Assembly: GCF_002076895.1 (NCBI RefSeq)
Contig: NZ_CP020465.1
Coordinates: 2,976,001 to 3,040,000 of the forward strand
DNA: 64,000 nucleotides
Direction of reading: 5' to 3'
From: Cognaticolwellia beringensis
GTDB taxonomy: Bacteria; Pseudomonadota; Gammaproteobacteria; Enterobacterales; Alteromonadaceae
The notes under the pieces were generated by a model. That model was not told the DNA's origin. It did not search any database and was given only the letters and a program-made list of their open reading frames with translations. Below, one piece after another: positions 28,627 through 36,767 of the stretch (position 1 is the stretch's first letter; each line of letters opens with the position of its first letter). A program made the translations under genes and the position numbers.

Positions 28627-28790
28627 TTACTCATCAAGATAATTATTTATAATAAGTACTAAATTTTCAATCTTGAAATCAAAAAACTCGCAAAGTTTAT
28701 TGATCACACCAATCGTTGTTTAAAGTCGGAGGGAAGTTTAAATTCGCGACAAAGTATTTCTTGTCAATCCTGTTATCGTTGAAATTCCAT
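28627..28790 (-). pseudogene. Decayed XRE-type regulator fragment
   Basis: On the minus strand a broken frame reads INGISTITGLTRNTLSR, then a stop, and later VINKLCEFFDFKIENLVLIINNYLDE before TAA 28627-28629. This parallels the intact regulator at 29046 (ESGISRITLMRI..IIDKLCTYFDCSPGDLL). In-frame stops show it is dead. It suggests an earlier related element occupied the same site. Confidence 0.5.
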
Positions 28791-28799
28791 TAATAGTGA

Positions 28800-29045
28800 C
28801 GCTATCACACCAACAGCATAAATGGCTTTGCGTATATCATTAGGGTAGTTAAAAGGCATGCTGATGTATGAAAGTCAGTTAGATTTGGTTTCATTGAATA
28901 GGCGGCTTGCTTTGTAAACAATTCAACACTTTGTTATTTATAGCTTGTCGCTGAAATGGCTATAGTGAAAGTAGTGCACAATTGAAAGAGTTGTCATTTT
29001 ATAGCACTGCTGTTGCGTTATTTACGAATAGGCCGAGTATTTGCT
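28800..29045. other. Gene-free region between regulator remnant and XRE gene
   Basis: Nothing recognisable was found here beyond AT-rich sequence and scattered stops. Confidence 0.4.
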
Positions 29046-29267
29046 TTAGCCGATTTCGTGAATAAGCAAGTCACCTGGCGAACAATCAAAATAAGTACAA
29101 AGCTTGTCGATAATATCAGTATTAGTTCCCCGTGTAGGATCCTTCTTTATTCTCATTAGCGTTATTCGGCTAATACCTGACTCTTTTGCCACATCATCAA
29201 TTGTGATGTGCCTTCCTTGTTCAGCGCTTTTTTCTAATAGATGTTGCGTGAAGTTTACTCTTATCAT
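29046..29267 (-). CDS. XRE family regulator (Cro/C1-type HTH)
   Basis: A 73-aa protein that is almost only a helix-turn-helix domain: ITIDDVAKESGISRITLMRIKK, then DKLCTYFDCSPGDLL. It is divergent from the integrase gene, and the space between holds palindromic sites (29299-29311 and 29342-29379). It is the likely repressor of element excision or mobilisation. Its closest visible relative is the dead copy at 28627. Confidence 0.78.
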   Translation of the reverse strand: MIRVNFTQHLLEKSAEQGRHITIDDVAKESGISRITLMRIKKDPTRGTNTDIIDKLCTYFDCSPGDLLIHEIG

Positions 29268-29333
29268 TGCAAATTAAGTCTATGAAGTTTTTCAGAATGA
29301 TATCAAATATTTTGATGACAGACTAAATAATCG

Positions 29334-29379
29334 TTGACAAAGTATCATTTGTGATACATTATAGTATCACAAATGATAC
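29334..29379 (+). promoter_or_regulatory. Integrase promoter with twin operators
   Basis: A -35 TTGACA (29334-29339) and a -10 CATTAT (29357-29362) are 17 bases apart. GTATCATTTGTGATAC fills the spacer (29342-29357), and its exact reverse complement GTATCACAAATGATAC covers the predicted start site (29364-29379). Each has GTATCA/TGATAC arms. Binding of the divergent XRE protein would block polymerase. A third AT-rich near-palindrome (TCAAATATTTTGA) lies at 29303-29315. Confidence 0.7.
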
Positions 29380-29393
29380 TTTTGGTGGCTAAG

Positions 29394-30560
29394 ATGACAA
29401 CTGTAAATGTAAGGAAAGAAACTGGAAAGCTTTATATAGACTTTCGTCATCTTGGTGTTAGATGTAGGGAACAAACAGCTATGAAGGATTCGCTAACTAA
29501 TCGACGCAAGCTAAAAGCATTAATAAATAAAATGGACGCTTCAATGACTCTTGGCTGTTTTGATTATGCTGAAATTTTCCCGAACAGTAAAAAAGCCAAA
29601 CTTTTTTCCAACGTTGTGAGTAATACCGCTAATGCAAAACGATTTGATACATTTTCGAAAGAATGGGTAACTGAAATGTCCCCATCGTGGCGATCTAGCT
29701 ATAGGCAGACTGTTATCTATTTGGTAGATCAAAAGCTAAATAAGAAGTTTGGAGGGTGTTATTTATATGAAATATCCAAGGCGGATATTTTAAAATTTCG
29801 TTCTGAATTAATGAGAACTTCCGACAGTAATGCTATTCATTTCAAATCTAAACCATCTGCCTCGTACGTTAATAGAATTATAGGGATACTTTGTGCGATT
29901 TTGAATGAGGCAGCCGATAGGTTCGGGTTTTGTCGGCCAACGCTAGATATCAAGCGCTTAACTGTGAGAAAGCAAATGGTTGTTCCATTTAGTCTAAATG
30001 AAGTTTCGCAAATAATAAAAGGTTCTCCTAAAAAATTCAAAGACTACTTTATTGTAAGGTTTTTTAGTGGCCTTCGTACTGGTGAACTTCATGGGTTGAG
30101 GTGGAAAAATGTCCATTTTGACGACAAACAAATAATTATTAACGAAAGCATTATCAATGGTGTGGTTGGCATTACAAAAAGCCAGAGTTCCGATCGAGTT
30201 ATACACATGACGGATATTTTATATTCAGCATTGAAGCGTTTGAAAAGGTTAAGTGAAACAAGCGAGTTTGTTTTTAATAAAAAGGGTAAACCATTAACAC
30301 AAAGCTATATTACACAATCAATTTGGTATCCGCTGTTGGTGAAGTTAAATATTAATAAGCGTAGACCTTATAACAGTCGTCATACATGCGCGACATTATG
30401 GCTTGCATCGGGGGAAAATCCAGAATGGATAGCCCGACAACTTGGCCATCAAAGTACCCAAATTTTATTCGATATTTATAGTAATTATGTTCCTAATTTA
30501 ACGAGACAAGACGGGCGTGAAGCGAATAAGCTTTTTAATCAACTAGAGGTAAACCTATGA
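29394..30560 (+). CDS. Tyrosine recombinase integrase of a mobilizable element
   Basis: A phage-type integrase of about 388 aa. The catalytic core shows LRTGELHGLRW (Arg, about residue 227), SRHTCATLWLASG, ARQLGHQSTQILFDIYSNY with the terminal Tyr. The N-terminal part has the DUF3596/arm-binding look (KLYIDFRHLGVRCREQT). ATG 29394 is preferred because the upstream ATG 29373 lies inside the operator, near the predicted transcription start. It lies 900 bp from boundary module C. The next gene starts within its stop (ATGA), so they are coupled. Confidence 0.85.
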   Translation: MTTVNVRKETGKLYIDFRHLGVRCREQTAMKDSLTNRRKLKALINKMDASMTLGCFDYAEIFPNSKKAKLFSNVVSNTANAKRFDTFSKEWVTEMSPSWRSSYRQTVIYLVDQKLNKKFGGCYLYEISKADILKFRSELMRTSDSNAIHFKSKPSASYVNRIIGILCAILNEAADRFGFCRPTLDIKRLTVRKQMVVPFSLNEVSQIIKGSPKKFKDYFIVRFFSGLRTGELHGLRWKNVHFDDKQIIINESIINGVVGITKSQSSDRVIHMTDILYSALKRLKRLSETSEFVFNKKGKPLTQSYITQSIWYPLLVKLNINKRRPYNSRHTCATLWLASGENPEWIARQLGHQSTQILFDIYSNYVPNLTRQDGREANKLFNQLEVNL

Positions 30561-31390
30561 GACATTATTATAAAACATTAGCATTACGAGATATTCAAAA
30601 GTTCAAGCGTATTCATGGTATTTACCGTGTAATTGATGCACAACACTATGACTTAATTGAGGGTTTTTTTTACCAACTAACGTTATGCGATGGTAAATCA
30701 AGAGTTCAAATGTGTACTGCTATGAATAGGGTTGAAAACCAAAACTTCGCTATAGGTGGCTTCGCATTTGTTGAAGCAATAAAGTCAAATTCAGTTTGGA
30801 GAGTCATATCAACTAGCATTATAAGTAGCCGTTTGGCGTTGGAAAATCAAGGGTATGCTTTCGATGAAAAACGTCTTGAACTAGCTTGCAAGCAATCGAC
30901 TCGTGAGATATTTGAAAGTGTGAAGACAAAGAAAATCCTTAAGTTATTACAACTATTCGAATCGAGCTTAGCTTTGAAGATTAAGCAAGGAATTACAATT
31001 GATTTTTGGATCGAAAGTTCGGTCTGGCACTTCCTTCATAATATTGTTTCCATTAAGTTTGAAACACAATTAGAACATGACTATGCTATGGTTTTTGGCG
31101 GGCTATATGCACTGTTTTATGAGTATGTAGGTCCTTCTAAAAAGTTCGATATGACGGTTAATCAAGACATGAATTATCTTGATTTAGTAAATGAAATATC
31201 ATTATTTCTTGCACGAGAATTCCCTGAGTTTAGTGATATGTTTATAAATATTATATGTGAGACTGAACCTTTAAATGTGGTTGGGAGTAAACTAGTTCAA
31301 ACATCTTTTATCAAAGCTATTCAGATAGTATCTTTTCACTCAGTGTATTGTTTTGGGAGGGAAGTGAAAGATGAACTTGTTGCAGCATGA
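30557..31390 (+). CDS. Unknown protein coupled to the integrase
   Basis: A 277-aa protein that overlaps the integrase by four bases and the HD-hydrolase gene by 20, so the three form one translational unit. I do not recognise the family. It is predicted mostly helical, without membrane segments or a signal. Visible features are FAIGGFAFVEAIKSNSVWRVIS in the first third and DFWIESSVWHFLHNIVSIKFETQLEHDYA in the middle. Its position hints at a role in element maintenance or as partner of the hydrolase. Confidence 0.65.
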   Translation: MRHYYKTLALRDIQKFKRIHGIYRVIDAQHYDLIEGFFYQLTLCDGKSRVQMCTAMNRVENQNFAIGGFAFVEAIKSNSVWRVISTSIISSRLALENQGYAFDEKRLELACKQSTREIFESVKTKKILKLLQLFESSLALKIKQGITIDFWIESSVWHFLHNIVSIKFETQLEHDYAMVFGGLYALFYEYVGPSKKFDMTVNQDMNYLDLVNEISLFLAREFPEFSDMFINIICETEPLNVVGSKLVQTSFIKAIQIVSFHSVYCFGREVKDELVAA

Positions 31391-32195
31391 ACTTGATTAC
31401 TTTAAGGCATTTGAATTAGCTGTTAAAGCTCACTTACATCAACAAAGAAAAGGTGATCTTATGCCTTATATTAGCCATTTAAATCATGTTGTCAGTATAC
31501 TAATACGTGCAGGTTATAAAGATAATAAATTGCTAATCTCTGCTCTTCTGCATGATGTTATTGAAGACACTGAAGTGACAGCGAGTCAACTTGAAATTGA
31601 GTTTGGAACTGAAGTAATGTCAACAGTGTTAGAGGTATCAGATGATAAAGGCTTATGCCTTGAAAGTAGGAAAAAAGCGCAATTAAAGAATGCACATTTA
31701 GCATCCAGAAATGCGAAACTTATTAAACTTGCAGACGGGATTAGTAATGCAACTTTATTGCCACCCAATTGGTCTATTGCTAAGGCTGAAAAGTCGCTTG
31801 CACATTTAAAATTAATCGCTGAAATTTGTGCTGACGTGTGCACAAAACTGCCTAAAATATTACTTGAAACAATTGACTCCACATTAAAAAATCATAACGA
31901 TTTCGTGTCAAAAAAGTTACTTGAACTTGATGCTTGGTTGTCTGATAAGTGTATATACTTCTCCTTTAAAAACGATACCTTTTATTATGTAAAATCAAAT
32001 TGTGACAATGACAGTTTTGGTTCTGAAATTACTGGTAAATATGGTATATGTCTACAGGTTTTACGACCAAAAAAACTCACAGTAATGACGGGAGAAAACA
32101 TTAAAATAACAGTGAAATCGTCCATTGATGAGAAGGGGGTAAGTAACATTAAGAAACTCTTTTTAGCAGAGTGTTGTCGTGTTCAGATTTTATAA
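31371..32195 (+). CDS. Stand-alone (p)ppGpp hydrolase-like HD protein with C-terminal extension
   Basis: The first 150 residues match the HD hydrolase of SpoT/MESH1: AVKAHLHQQRKGDLMPYISH, ALLHDVIEDTEV, VSDDKG and KLIKLADGISN, with the metal-binding H, HD and D all present. No synthetase domain follows; the last 120 residues are a domain I do not recognise. It should act in the cytoplasm on (p)ppGpp or a related nucleotide. It is encoded in a mobilizable element between an unknown gene and the relaxase. Possible roles include countering host alarmone or a toxic alarmone synthetase; none is shown. Confidence 0.75.
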   Translation: MNLLQHELDYFKAFELAVKAHLHQQRKGDLMPYISHLNHVVSILIRAGYKDNKLLISALLHDVIEDTEVTASQLEIEFGTEVMSTVLEVSDDKGLCLESRKKAQLKNAHLASRNAKLIKLADGISNATLLPPNWSIAKAEKSLAHLKLIAEICADVCTKLPKILLETIDSTLKNHNDFVSKKLLELDAWLSDKCIYFSFKNDTFYYVKSNCDNDSFGSEITGKYGICLQVLRPKKLTVMTGENIKITVKSSIDEKGVSNIKKLFLAECCRVQIL

Positions 32196-32266
32196 CCGAA
32201 TTATTATTGACAATATCCCACCTCAGGCCAGCCAAATAAGGTAGCTATTAATCTGGTCTCTTCTCT

Positions 32267-32290
32267 AAAGTCTAACACACAGTAGACTTT
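32267..32290 (-). other. oriT: Candidate MobV-type origin of transfer (oriT)
   Basis: On the minus strand AAAGTCTA, loop CTGTGTGT, TAGACTTT. This matches the pMV158/MobV oriT plan: a hairpin whose loop ends GTGTG, with nicking before TTA(G/T)ACTTT. It lies 130 bp upstream of the MobV relaxase gene, the expected place. Confidence 0.7.
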
Positions 32291-32419
32291 TAAAATGCGT
32301 CAAAAACAGCACTTCTATGAAATTTATCGAAACCAAGGTAAAAAAGTATAGTCATTGTGATAGGTTTTATTTAACGGCCAGCTAAGGTTATACACAGTTA
32401 ATGTCTCTTGGAGATTATC

Positions 32420-33721
32420 ATGGAAGATAGCAAAAAACTTTACAGCATCATTCGTATAAAAAAACTAAACAAGAGGGCACTCTTGTCTGCTGATAAGCAC
32501 AACAAAAGAAAAATGAATGTTCCAAATGCTGATGGAACAAAGAAGATAAAGAGTATTTACTTTCGTAAAGAAGATGCGAGTGAAACGTTATTGGAAACAG
32601 CTTACTGTAGGATGGATGAACTCAATGTTTCAGCAAAAAGAAAAGACGCCATTTTTGCGATTGAATTATTGCTTACTGCCACACCTGAATATTTTATTGT
32701 CGATAAAGGAAAACCTTTTTCATTAGATAACGCTGATAAAGTTGCTTTACAAAAGTGGTACCAAAAAAGCATTGAGTGGCTGAAAGTAAAGTTTAAAAAA
32801 ACACTCTTGCAAGCACAGTTGCACCTTGATGAGAGTTCACCTCACATACATGCTTTTTTTCTACCTGTGATTGAAAAAGTCGTTAGTATAAAACACTCAA
32901 ATCACAGTCATGAAAATTCTGTTGAGTCTAGTTCAGTATTCGAGAATAAATTGTGTGCGAAAGATATTGTGACTAAAAGTTGGTTGTATACGCTTCATGA
33001 TGAGTATGCTGGTGAAATGAAATCGCTTGGTTTAAAAAGGGGGAAACTGCATAGCCAAGCAAAGCATAGCGAACTTAAAGAATACGCGATCACCTCAAAG
33101 AAAATTGACTCTCAAAAACGTAGACTACTTTCACTTGAAAATGATGAAAAACCATTAAAAGAAAATAAAGAAAAACTTACGTTACAAGGGAAAAAACTGG
33201 AAAAAACAACTTCGTTATTGCAGCAAGAAATTTCAGAGTTAAAAGAGCAAGTTGAAGTATCAAAAAGTAAAGAAAAACAACTGAACAATGTGATTCAAAA
33301 AATGAAATGTGACTTAGTAATAATAAAAGAACAAATTATTTCTTTAAATCATCAGAAAGAACATGCGCTTAAAGAAGGGGAAGTTATTAAGCAGAAACTA
33401 CATGACAAGAAACAAGAAGTGGATGGTTTGGAAGCCAAATATGATAAGCATTTTGTTTTTTTTAAACAAGTATCAATGTTAGCAAAAACCTACACTGAAG
33501 AAGTTGTTAATGCGGAGAATTTATTAGCTAACTTTTCACTGCCCCTAACACTCCAAAAACGTTTATTAGTTCCTCTTGACAAAATGAAAAAACTTTATGA
33601 AAACTATCTTGTGGGATCTAACGGTGAACAAACCAAAAAACTCAGCAATTACAAAGATATTCCTGGTAAAAGTAAAGTGATTGCAAATTCACCTGTACTA
33701 AAGCGTATAAAGCGATTCTAA
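32420..33721 (+). CDS. MobV family relaxase (Pre/Mob)
   Basis: The 433-aa protein has the MobV signature HLDESSPHIHAFFLP (about residues 134-148), which holds the metal-binding histidines, followed by a conserved region to about residue 225 and then a long coiled coil (about 230-340). Such relaxases nick oriT and pilot the strand during mobilisation. ATG 32420 has GGAG six bases before it; the TTG 32408 of the longer frame is less likely. No type IV secretion genes are present, so transfer would depend on a helper. Confidence 0.82.
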   Translation: MEDSKKLYSIIRIKKLNKRALLSADKHNKRKMNVPNADGTKKIKSIYFRKEDASETLLETAYCRMDELNVSAKRKDAIFAIELLLTATPEYFIVDKGKPFSLDNADKVALQKWYQKSIEWLKVKFKKTLLQAQLHLDESSPHIHAFFLPVIEKVVSIKHSNHSHENSVESSSVFENKLCAKDIVTKSWLYTLHDEYAGEMKSLGLKRGKLHSQAKHSELKEYAITSKKIDSQKRRLLSLENDEKPLKENKEKLTLQGKKLEKTTSLLQQEISELKEQVEVSKSKEKQLNNVIQKMKCDLVIIKEQIISLNHQKEHALKEGEVIKQKLHDKKQEVDGLEAKYDKHFVFFKQVSMLAKTYTEEVVNAENLLANFSLPLTLQKRLLVPLDKMKKLYENYLVGSNGEQTKKLSNYKDIPGKSKVIANSPVLKRIKRF

Positions 33722-33927
33722 AAGTGTCGGATTTGATTAGCGCTAAGGTATTTTTGAGGCGAGAGGTTTTGGTGATGCAGAAGGTATGAATATTGCTCAA
33801 ATATACAGATTGAACTTAAAGCTACCAAATTAGCGCTATATTCGATAGTATCAATAAATAAAATAGTGCGCTACACCAATAAGTTAACTAATAAATCATT
33901 CATGATATGTATGGAACACAGCCTTAA

Positions 33928-34035
33928 ATGAATATCACCCAAATCGAAGAAAATATAAAGCAACTTACCACTGACTTTCAAGATAAAAAAGTAGCGGACG
34001 AACAATTTATTTATGATTTTTTATTGGCTTCTTAA
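33928..34035 (+). pseudogene. N-terminal stub of a DNA methyltransferase-like gene
   Basis: A 35-codon frame, MNITQIEENIKQLTTDF then FIYDFLLAS. It resembles the very start of large class I SAM-dependent DNA methyltransferases of restriction/defence systems (..FIYDFLLAYGLPK..). The similarity stops at about 34030, where the convergent small frame is also cut. This suggests the rest was removed by deletion. Confidence 0.45.
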
Positions 34036-34138
34036 GCCAACTTATTGCAGCTTCAGGCTCTTTGAATAACTCACGCACCTCGGCGAGAATCCGAGGGTAT
34101 TCGCTTAATAATTCTGATAACTCTTTATCTGCTGACAT
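34007..34138 (-). CDS. Small protein, possibly a truncated DUF2384-type antitoxin
   Basis: A 43-aa frame starting at ATG 34138 with a strong GGAGG eight bases upstream. The end LFKEPEAAISWLKKPIK recalls the DUF2384 (Xre/MbcA/ParS toxin-binding) motif, but the usual C-terminal part is missing. It overlaps the end of the convergent methyltransferase stub, so both seem truncated at the same junction. Confidence 0.4.
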   Translation of the reverse strand: MSADKELSELLSEYPRILAEVRELFKEPEAAISWLKKPIKNHK

Positions 34139-34261
34139 TTGAGTTTCCTCCGTTAAAGCACTACCTATATATTAGCTCATTATTCGATACTTTTAGTCAA
34201 TATTAAATCCCACAAAATTTGGCACCAAATGACTATTTTTACTAGACAATAAATCCAAACG

Positions 34262-34292
34262 CCAGATAAAAGAAAACCAGCTTGCGCTGGCT
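34262..34292 (-). terminator. Terminator of the ABC-3C operon
   Basis: Minus strand: CCAGC, loop GCAA, GCTGG, TTTTCTTTT, about 20 bases after the ATPase stop codon. Confidence 0.75.
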
Positions 34293-34311
34293 TCAGTGAT
34301 AGTAGTTAAAA

Positions 34312-36312
34312 TTAGTCCGCTATAAAACCACGATTTCGCCATCTAGCTCGAACATAATCTTCGAACACCCTACCTTCAGACAAGTTTAAATCGTCAGCAT
34401 GATCACTAATAATAATTTGAGGCATATGCCCAGTTTCAAACTCAGTATCTTCACAAAACGTAATAATTTCATTAAAGAAATTTTCTACACTTTTAATGTC
34501 TTCATCAACATTTTCCAGCCTATTGATGGTTGAAATTTTCTCTACATTGAATTTTTCTGCATTGTCATTAGCTACATTTGGGAAATAGACTTGCGTTGGT
34601 TGATCAATAAACAGTATTGGTGGAATAGAGCAGCTATCGCCTAATGAACAAAATAACTTTTGTAAAGATAGAAAAAGTGATAAATGGCAATAAAGCCAAT
34701 TCGCGCCACTCCCCATTGACCTTAGGAATACTTTTTCTTTCTTTGCCTTCAACCAAATATCAAAAGACTCTAGTGAAAAGTTTATGTCAACAGGGTCCTT
34801 GTAGAACTCTTCAAAATCAAGGTTTTGCCCGATAGAGTCCATTGTTGTTTTTAACTCTTTTTCAGCATCACTAATTTTTTTCTCTACAGCATACGCCTTT
34901 AATTCTTTATTAAGTCCCTTTATTTTATCAACAAGTAGACTCAATTGATTGTCAGTATCTGCTGGAGCTTCATCGTTAATGATTTCTTCGAGGTAAATTT
35001 CAATCGATAATTTTGCTTTCATTATCTGTTCACGAAGATTTTGTCGTCTTTCAACTTCTTTATTATTAGCGACAACACCATCAATTTTTCGCTTTAAAGT
35101 AGCCAGAGTTTCTTTTTTAATACCTATTTCTAACTTCAACGATTGTAGCTTTGGCTCGTAATCATATTGCTGAGGCTTTTGAATTGTAATTTCTTCATTT
35201 AGCCAGTTTATTGCTTTAGTTAATTCATCGGCCTCATGCTCTAGCTTATCTGTAACGCTGTTACAAAAAGGGCACTCGTTAATTGATTCGGTAATTTCAT
35301 GTGGGTAATTAATAGCGCTTATTGACTTGAAGTAATTGGTACTTATCTCAATTGTTGAGTTAATTGCTCTTATTTCACCTTCTAATTTTCTTAAAGAACT
35401 AAACTCTTCTTTCATAGCCTTTTCAAGTTCAGCGATGAGCTTTGTGTTTGCATCCGATGAGGCATCAAAATCAACCTTTTTCTCTTTAATGCTATCAAGC
35501 CAGCTCAAAGGCTCTTTCAATATATCTAAGCTATTAGCGTTTACAAGTGGTATTCCACTTAAAGCATGGTACTCATGTAATTTACTATTTAACTTAGCCT
35601 CTCTTTGCTGTAATAACTGCTGGCGTTTAGGTAATGATAACTCAATACGTCTTTTCTTTTTTTCTAGATCGGCCAACTCTTGCTTCTTCAAAAAGTAACT
35701 TTGATCAACAAAACCTAAAAATATTTTAAAGTGATCAATAGCTTGCTCACGTTTCTCTTTTTCATCAAAGCGGTAGAAGACAGCATGTTTATTAGCGATA
35801 AGGTTTTGATGCTGTAACATGAAAGACATGAAGCTTCTAATTGAAGGGGAAGGCTTCCTTTTTCCAAAAAAGTTACGGTCATCATTGTTTGTTTCAATAT
35901 CATTGACGTTTAAGCCAAAAAACAACCCAAGTTTCTTTTTATAGTTATATTCGGCAATAAAATAACCAAGTTTAAACCAATTGCTATTTATCTCTAAAAC
36001 ACCTTCGTTTACTGGCAGATCATCACTTGCTACTTCCTGATAGAAGCCTTTTCTCTCTTTTGGTTTTCTGGCAACAACTAAATAACCATTTTCTTTTTTA
36101 AAGATCGTGAAATAAATAGCCGCATTTTCAGTTATTTTACCTACAGGAATAGTGTATTCAGAAGAGGCCAAACAATAATCAAAAATTTCAATTAAGGCAC
36201 TTTTACCTGTGGATGACTTTCCTGTTACAACATTTAATCCTTGAGAAAATTCAACGTAGTGGCATTGTTCTTTTTTATCAACAACACCTATAAAAGCTAC
36301 ATATGGCTTCAT
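34312..36312 (-). CDS. ABC-3C system ATPase (DUF3732-type, SMC/Rad50-like)
   Basis: A 666-aa SMC-like ATPase: Walker A GKSSTGKSA (about residues 31-39), long coiled coils from about 200 to 480, a Rad50-like zinc hook CPFC near 350, and a C-terminal ATPase lobe with SMGSGANWLYCHLSLF and LFIDQPTQVYFP. It matches the DUF3732 proteins of three-component ABC (ABC-3C) conflict systems, in which the ATPase is thought to sense invading nucleic acid and gate an effector. It overlaps the middle component by four bases (ATGA). Last gene of the operon. Confidence 0.8.
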   Translation of the reverse strand: MKPYVAFIGVVDKKEQCHYVEFSQGLNVVTGKSSTGKSALIEIFDYCLASSEYTIPVGKITENAAIYFTIFKKENGYLVVARKPKERKGFYQEVASDDLPVNEGVLEINSNWFKLGYFIAEYNYKKKLGLFFGLNVNDIETNNDDRNFFGKRKPSPSIRSFMSFMLQHQNLIANKHAVFYRFDEKEKREQAIDHFKIFLGFVDQSYFLKKQELADLEKKKRRIELSLPKRQQLLQQREAKLNSKLHEYHALSGIPLVNANSLDILKEPLSWLDSIKEKKVDFDASSDANTKLIAELEKAMKEEFSSLRKLEGEIRAINSTIEISTNYFKSISAINYPHEITESINECPFCNSVTDKLEHEADELTKAINWLNEEITIQKPQQYDYEPKLQSLKLEIGIKKETLATLKRKIDGVVANNKEVERRQNLREQIMKAKLSIEIYLEEIINDEAPADTDNQLSLLVDKIKGLNKELKAYAVEKKISDAEKELKTTMDSIGQNLDFEEFYKDPVDINFSLESFDIWLKAKKEKVFLRSMGSGANWLYCHLSLFLSLQKLFCSLGDSCSIPPILFIDQPTQVYFPNVANDNAEKFNVEKISTINRLENVDEDIKSVENFFNEIITFCEDTEFETGHMPQIIISDHADDLNLSEGRVFEDYVRARWRNRGFIAD

Positions 36313-36767
36313 AAATTTTTAATCCCTAAAATTCGGTAACAGTCTTTAACTAAAAACGGATTCATTAATTTTGCTAAATTTTTAGCTGCCGTTAGTTGTT
36401 GTTTTTTACAATGTCCACTGGCTAAACTCTTAGCCTCAAAGTTAACTGATAATTCAGGAGTTATTTGGACGATATTTTGTTCTTTTAAAATTAACATGCT
36501 GGTATTGGTTAGCTCTTTAAAGTCCTGAACTCGCTGTTCCAAGCCTTTCAATATTAAAGGATCATTAAATTTAGTGTTTAAACTTGATTTACTCAGCCTT
36601 TGTAATTTATCTGCTGTTTCTTGATGAAATAACATTGGCAGCAATAAATAACTGAGTAAAAAATTTTTAGGTTGTTGCTCTAAATGTGAATAAAATTCTT
36701 GGTATAAAGGAGCCAATAAATACGGACTATGATGTAATACACCTAGCTGGCGGATAGCGTTAGCCAT
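36309..36767 (-). CDS. ABC-3C system middle component
   Basis: A 152-aa helical protein: MANAIRQLGVLHHSPYLLAPLYQEFY at the start, then FLLSYLLLPMLFH. It matches the small middle component always found between effector and ATPase in ABC-3C loci. ATG 36767 was chosen because it overlaps the effector stop (TAATG). The longer frame to 36782 adds only five residues. Its end overlaps the ATPase start, so all three genes are translationally coupled. Confidence 0.72.
   Translation of the reverse strand: MANAIRQLGVLHHSPYLLAPLYQEFYSHLEQQPKNFLLSYLLLPMLFHQETADKLQRLSKSSLNTKFNDPLILKGLEQRVQDFKELTNTSMLILKEQNIVQITPELSVNFEAKSLASGHCKKQQLTAAKNLAKLMNPFLVKDCYRILGIKNL

Noticed and set aside
35336..35698. 120-codon forward frame inside the ABC-3C ATPase
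   Set aside because: Antisense shadow of the coiled-coil coding region, with no ribosome site.
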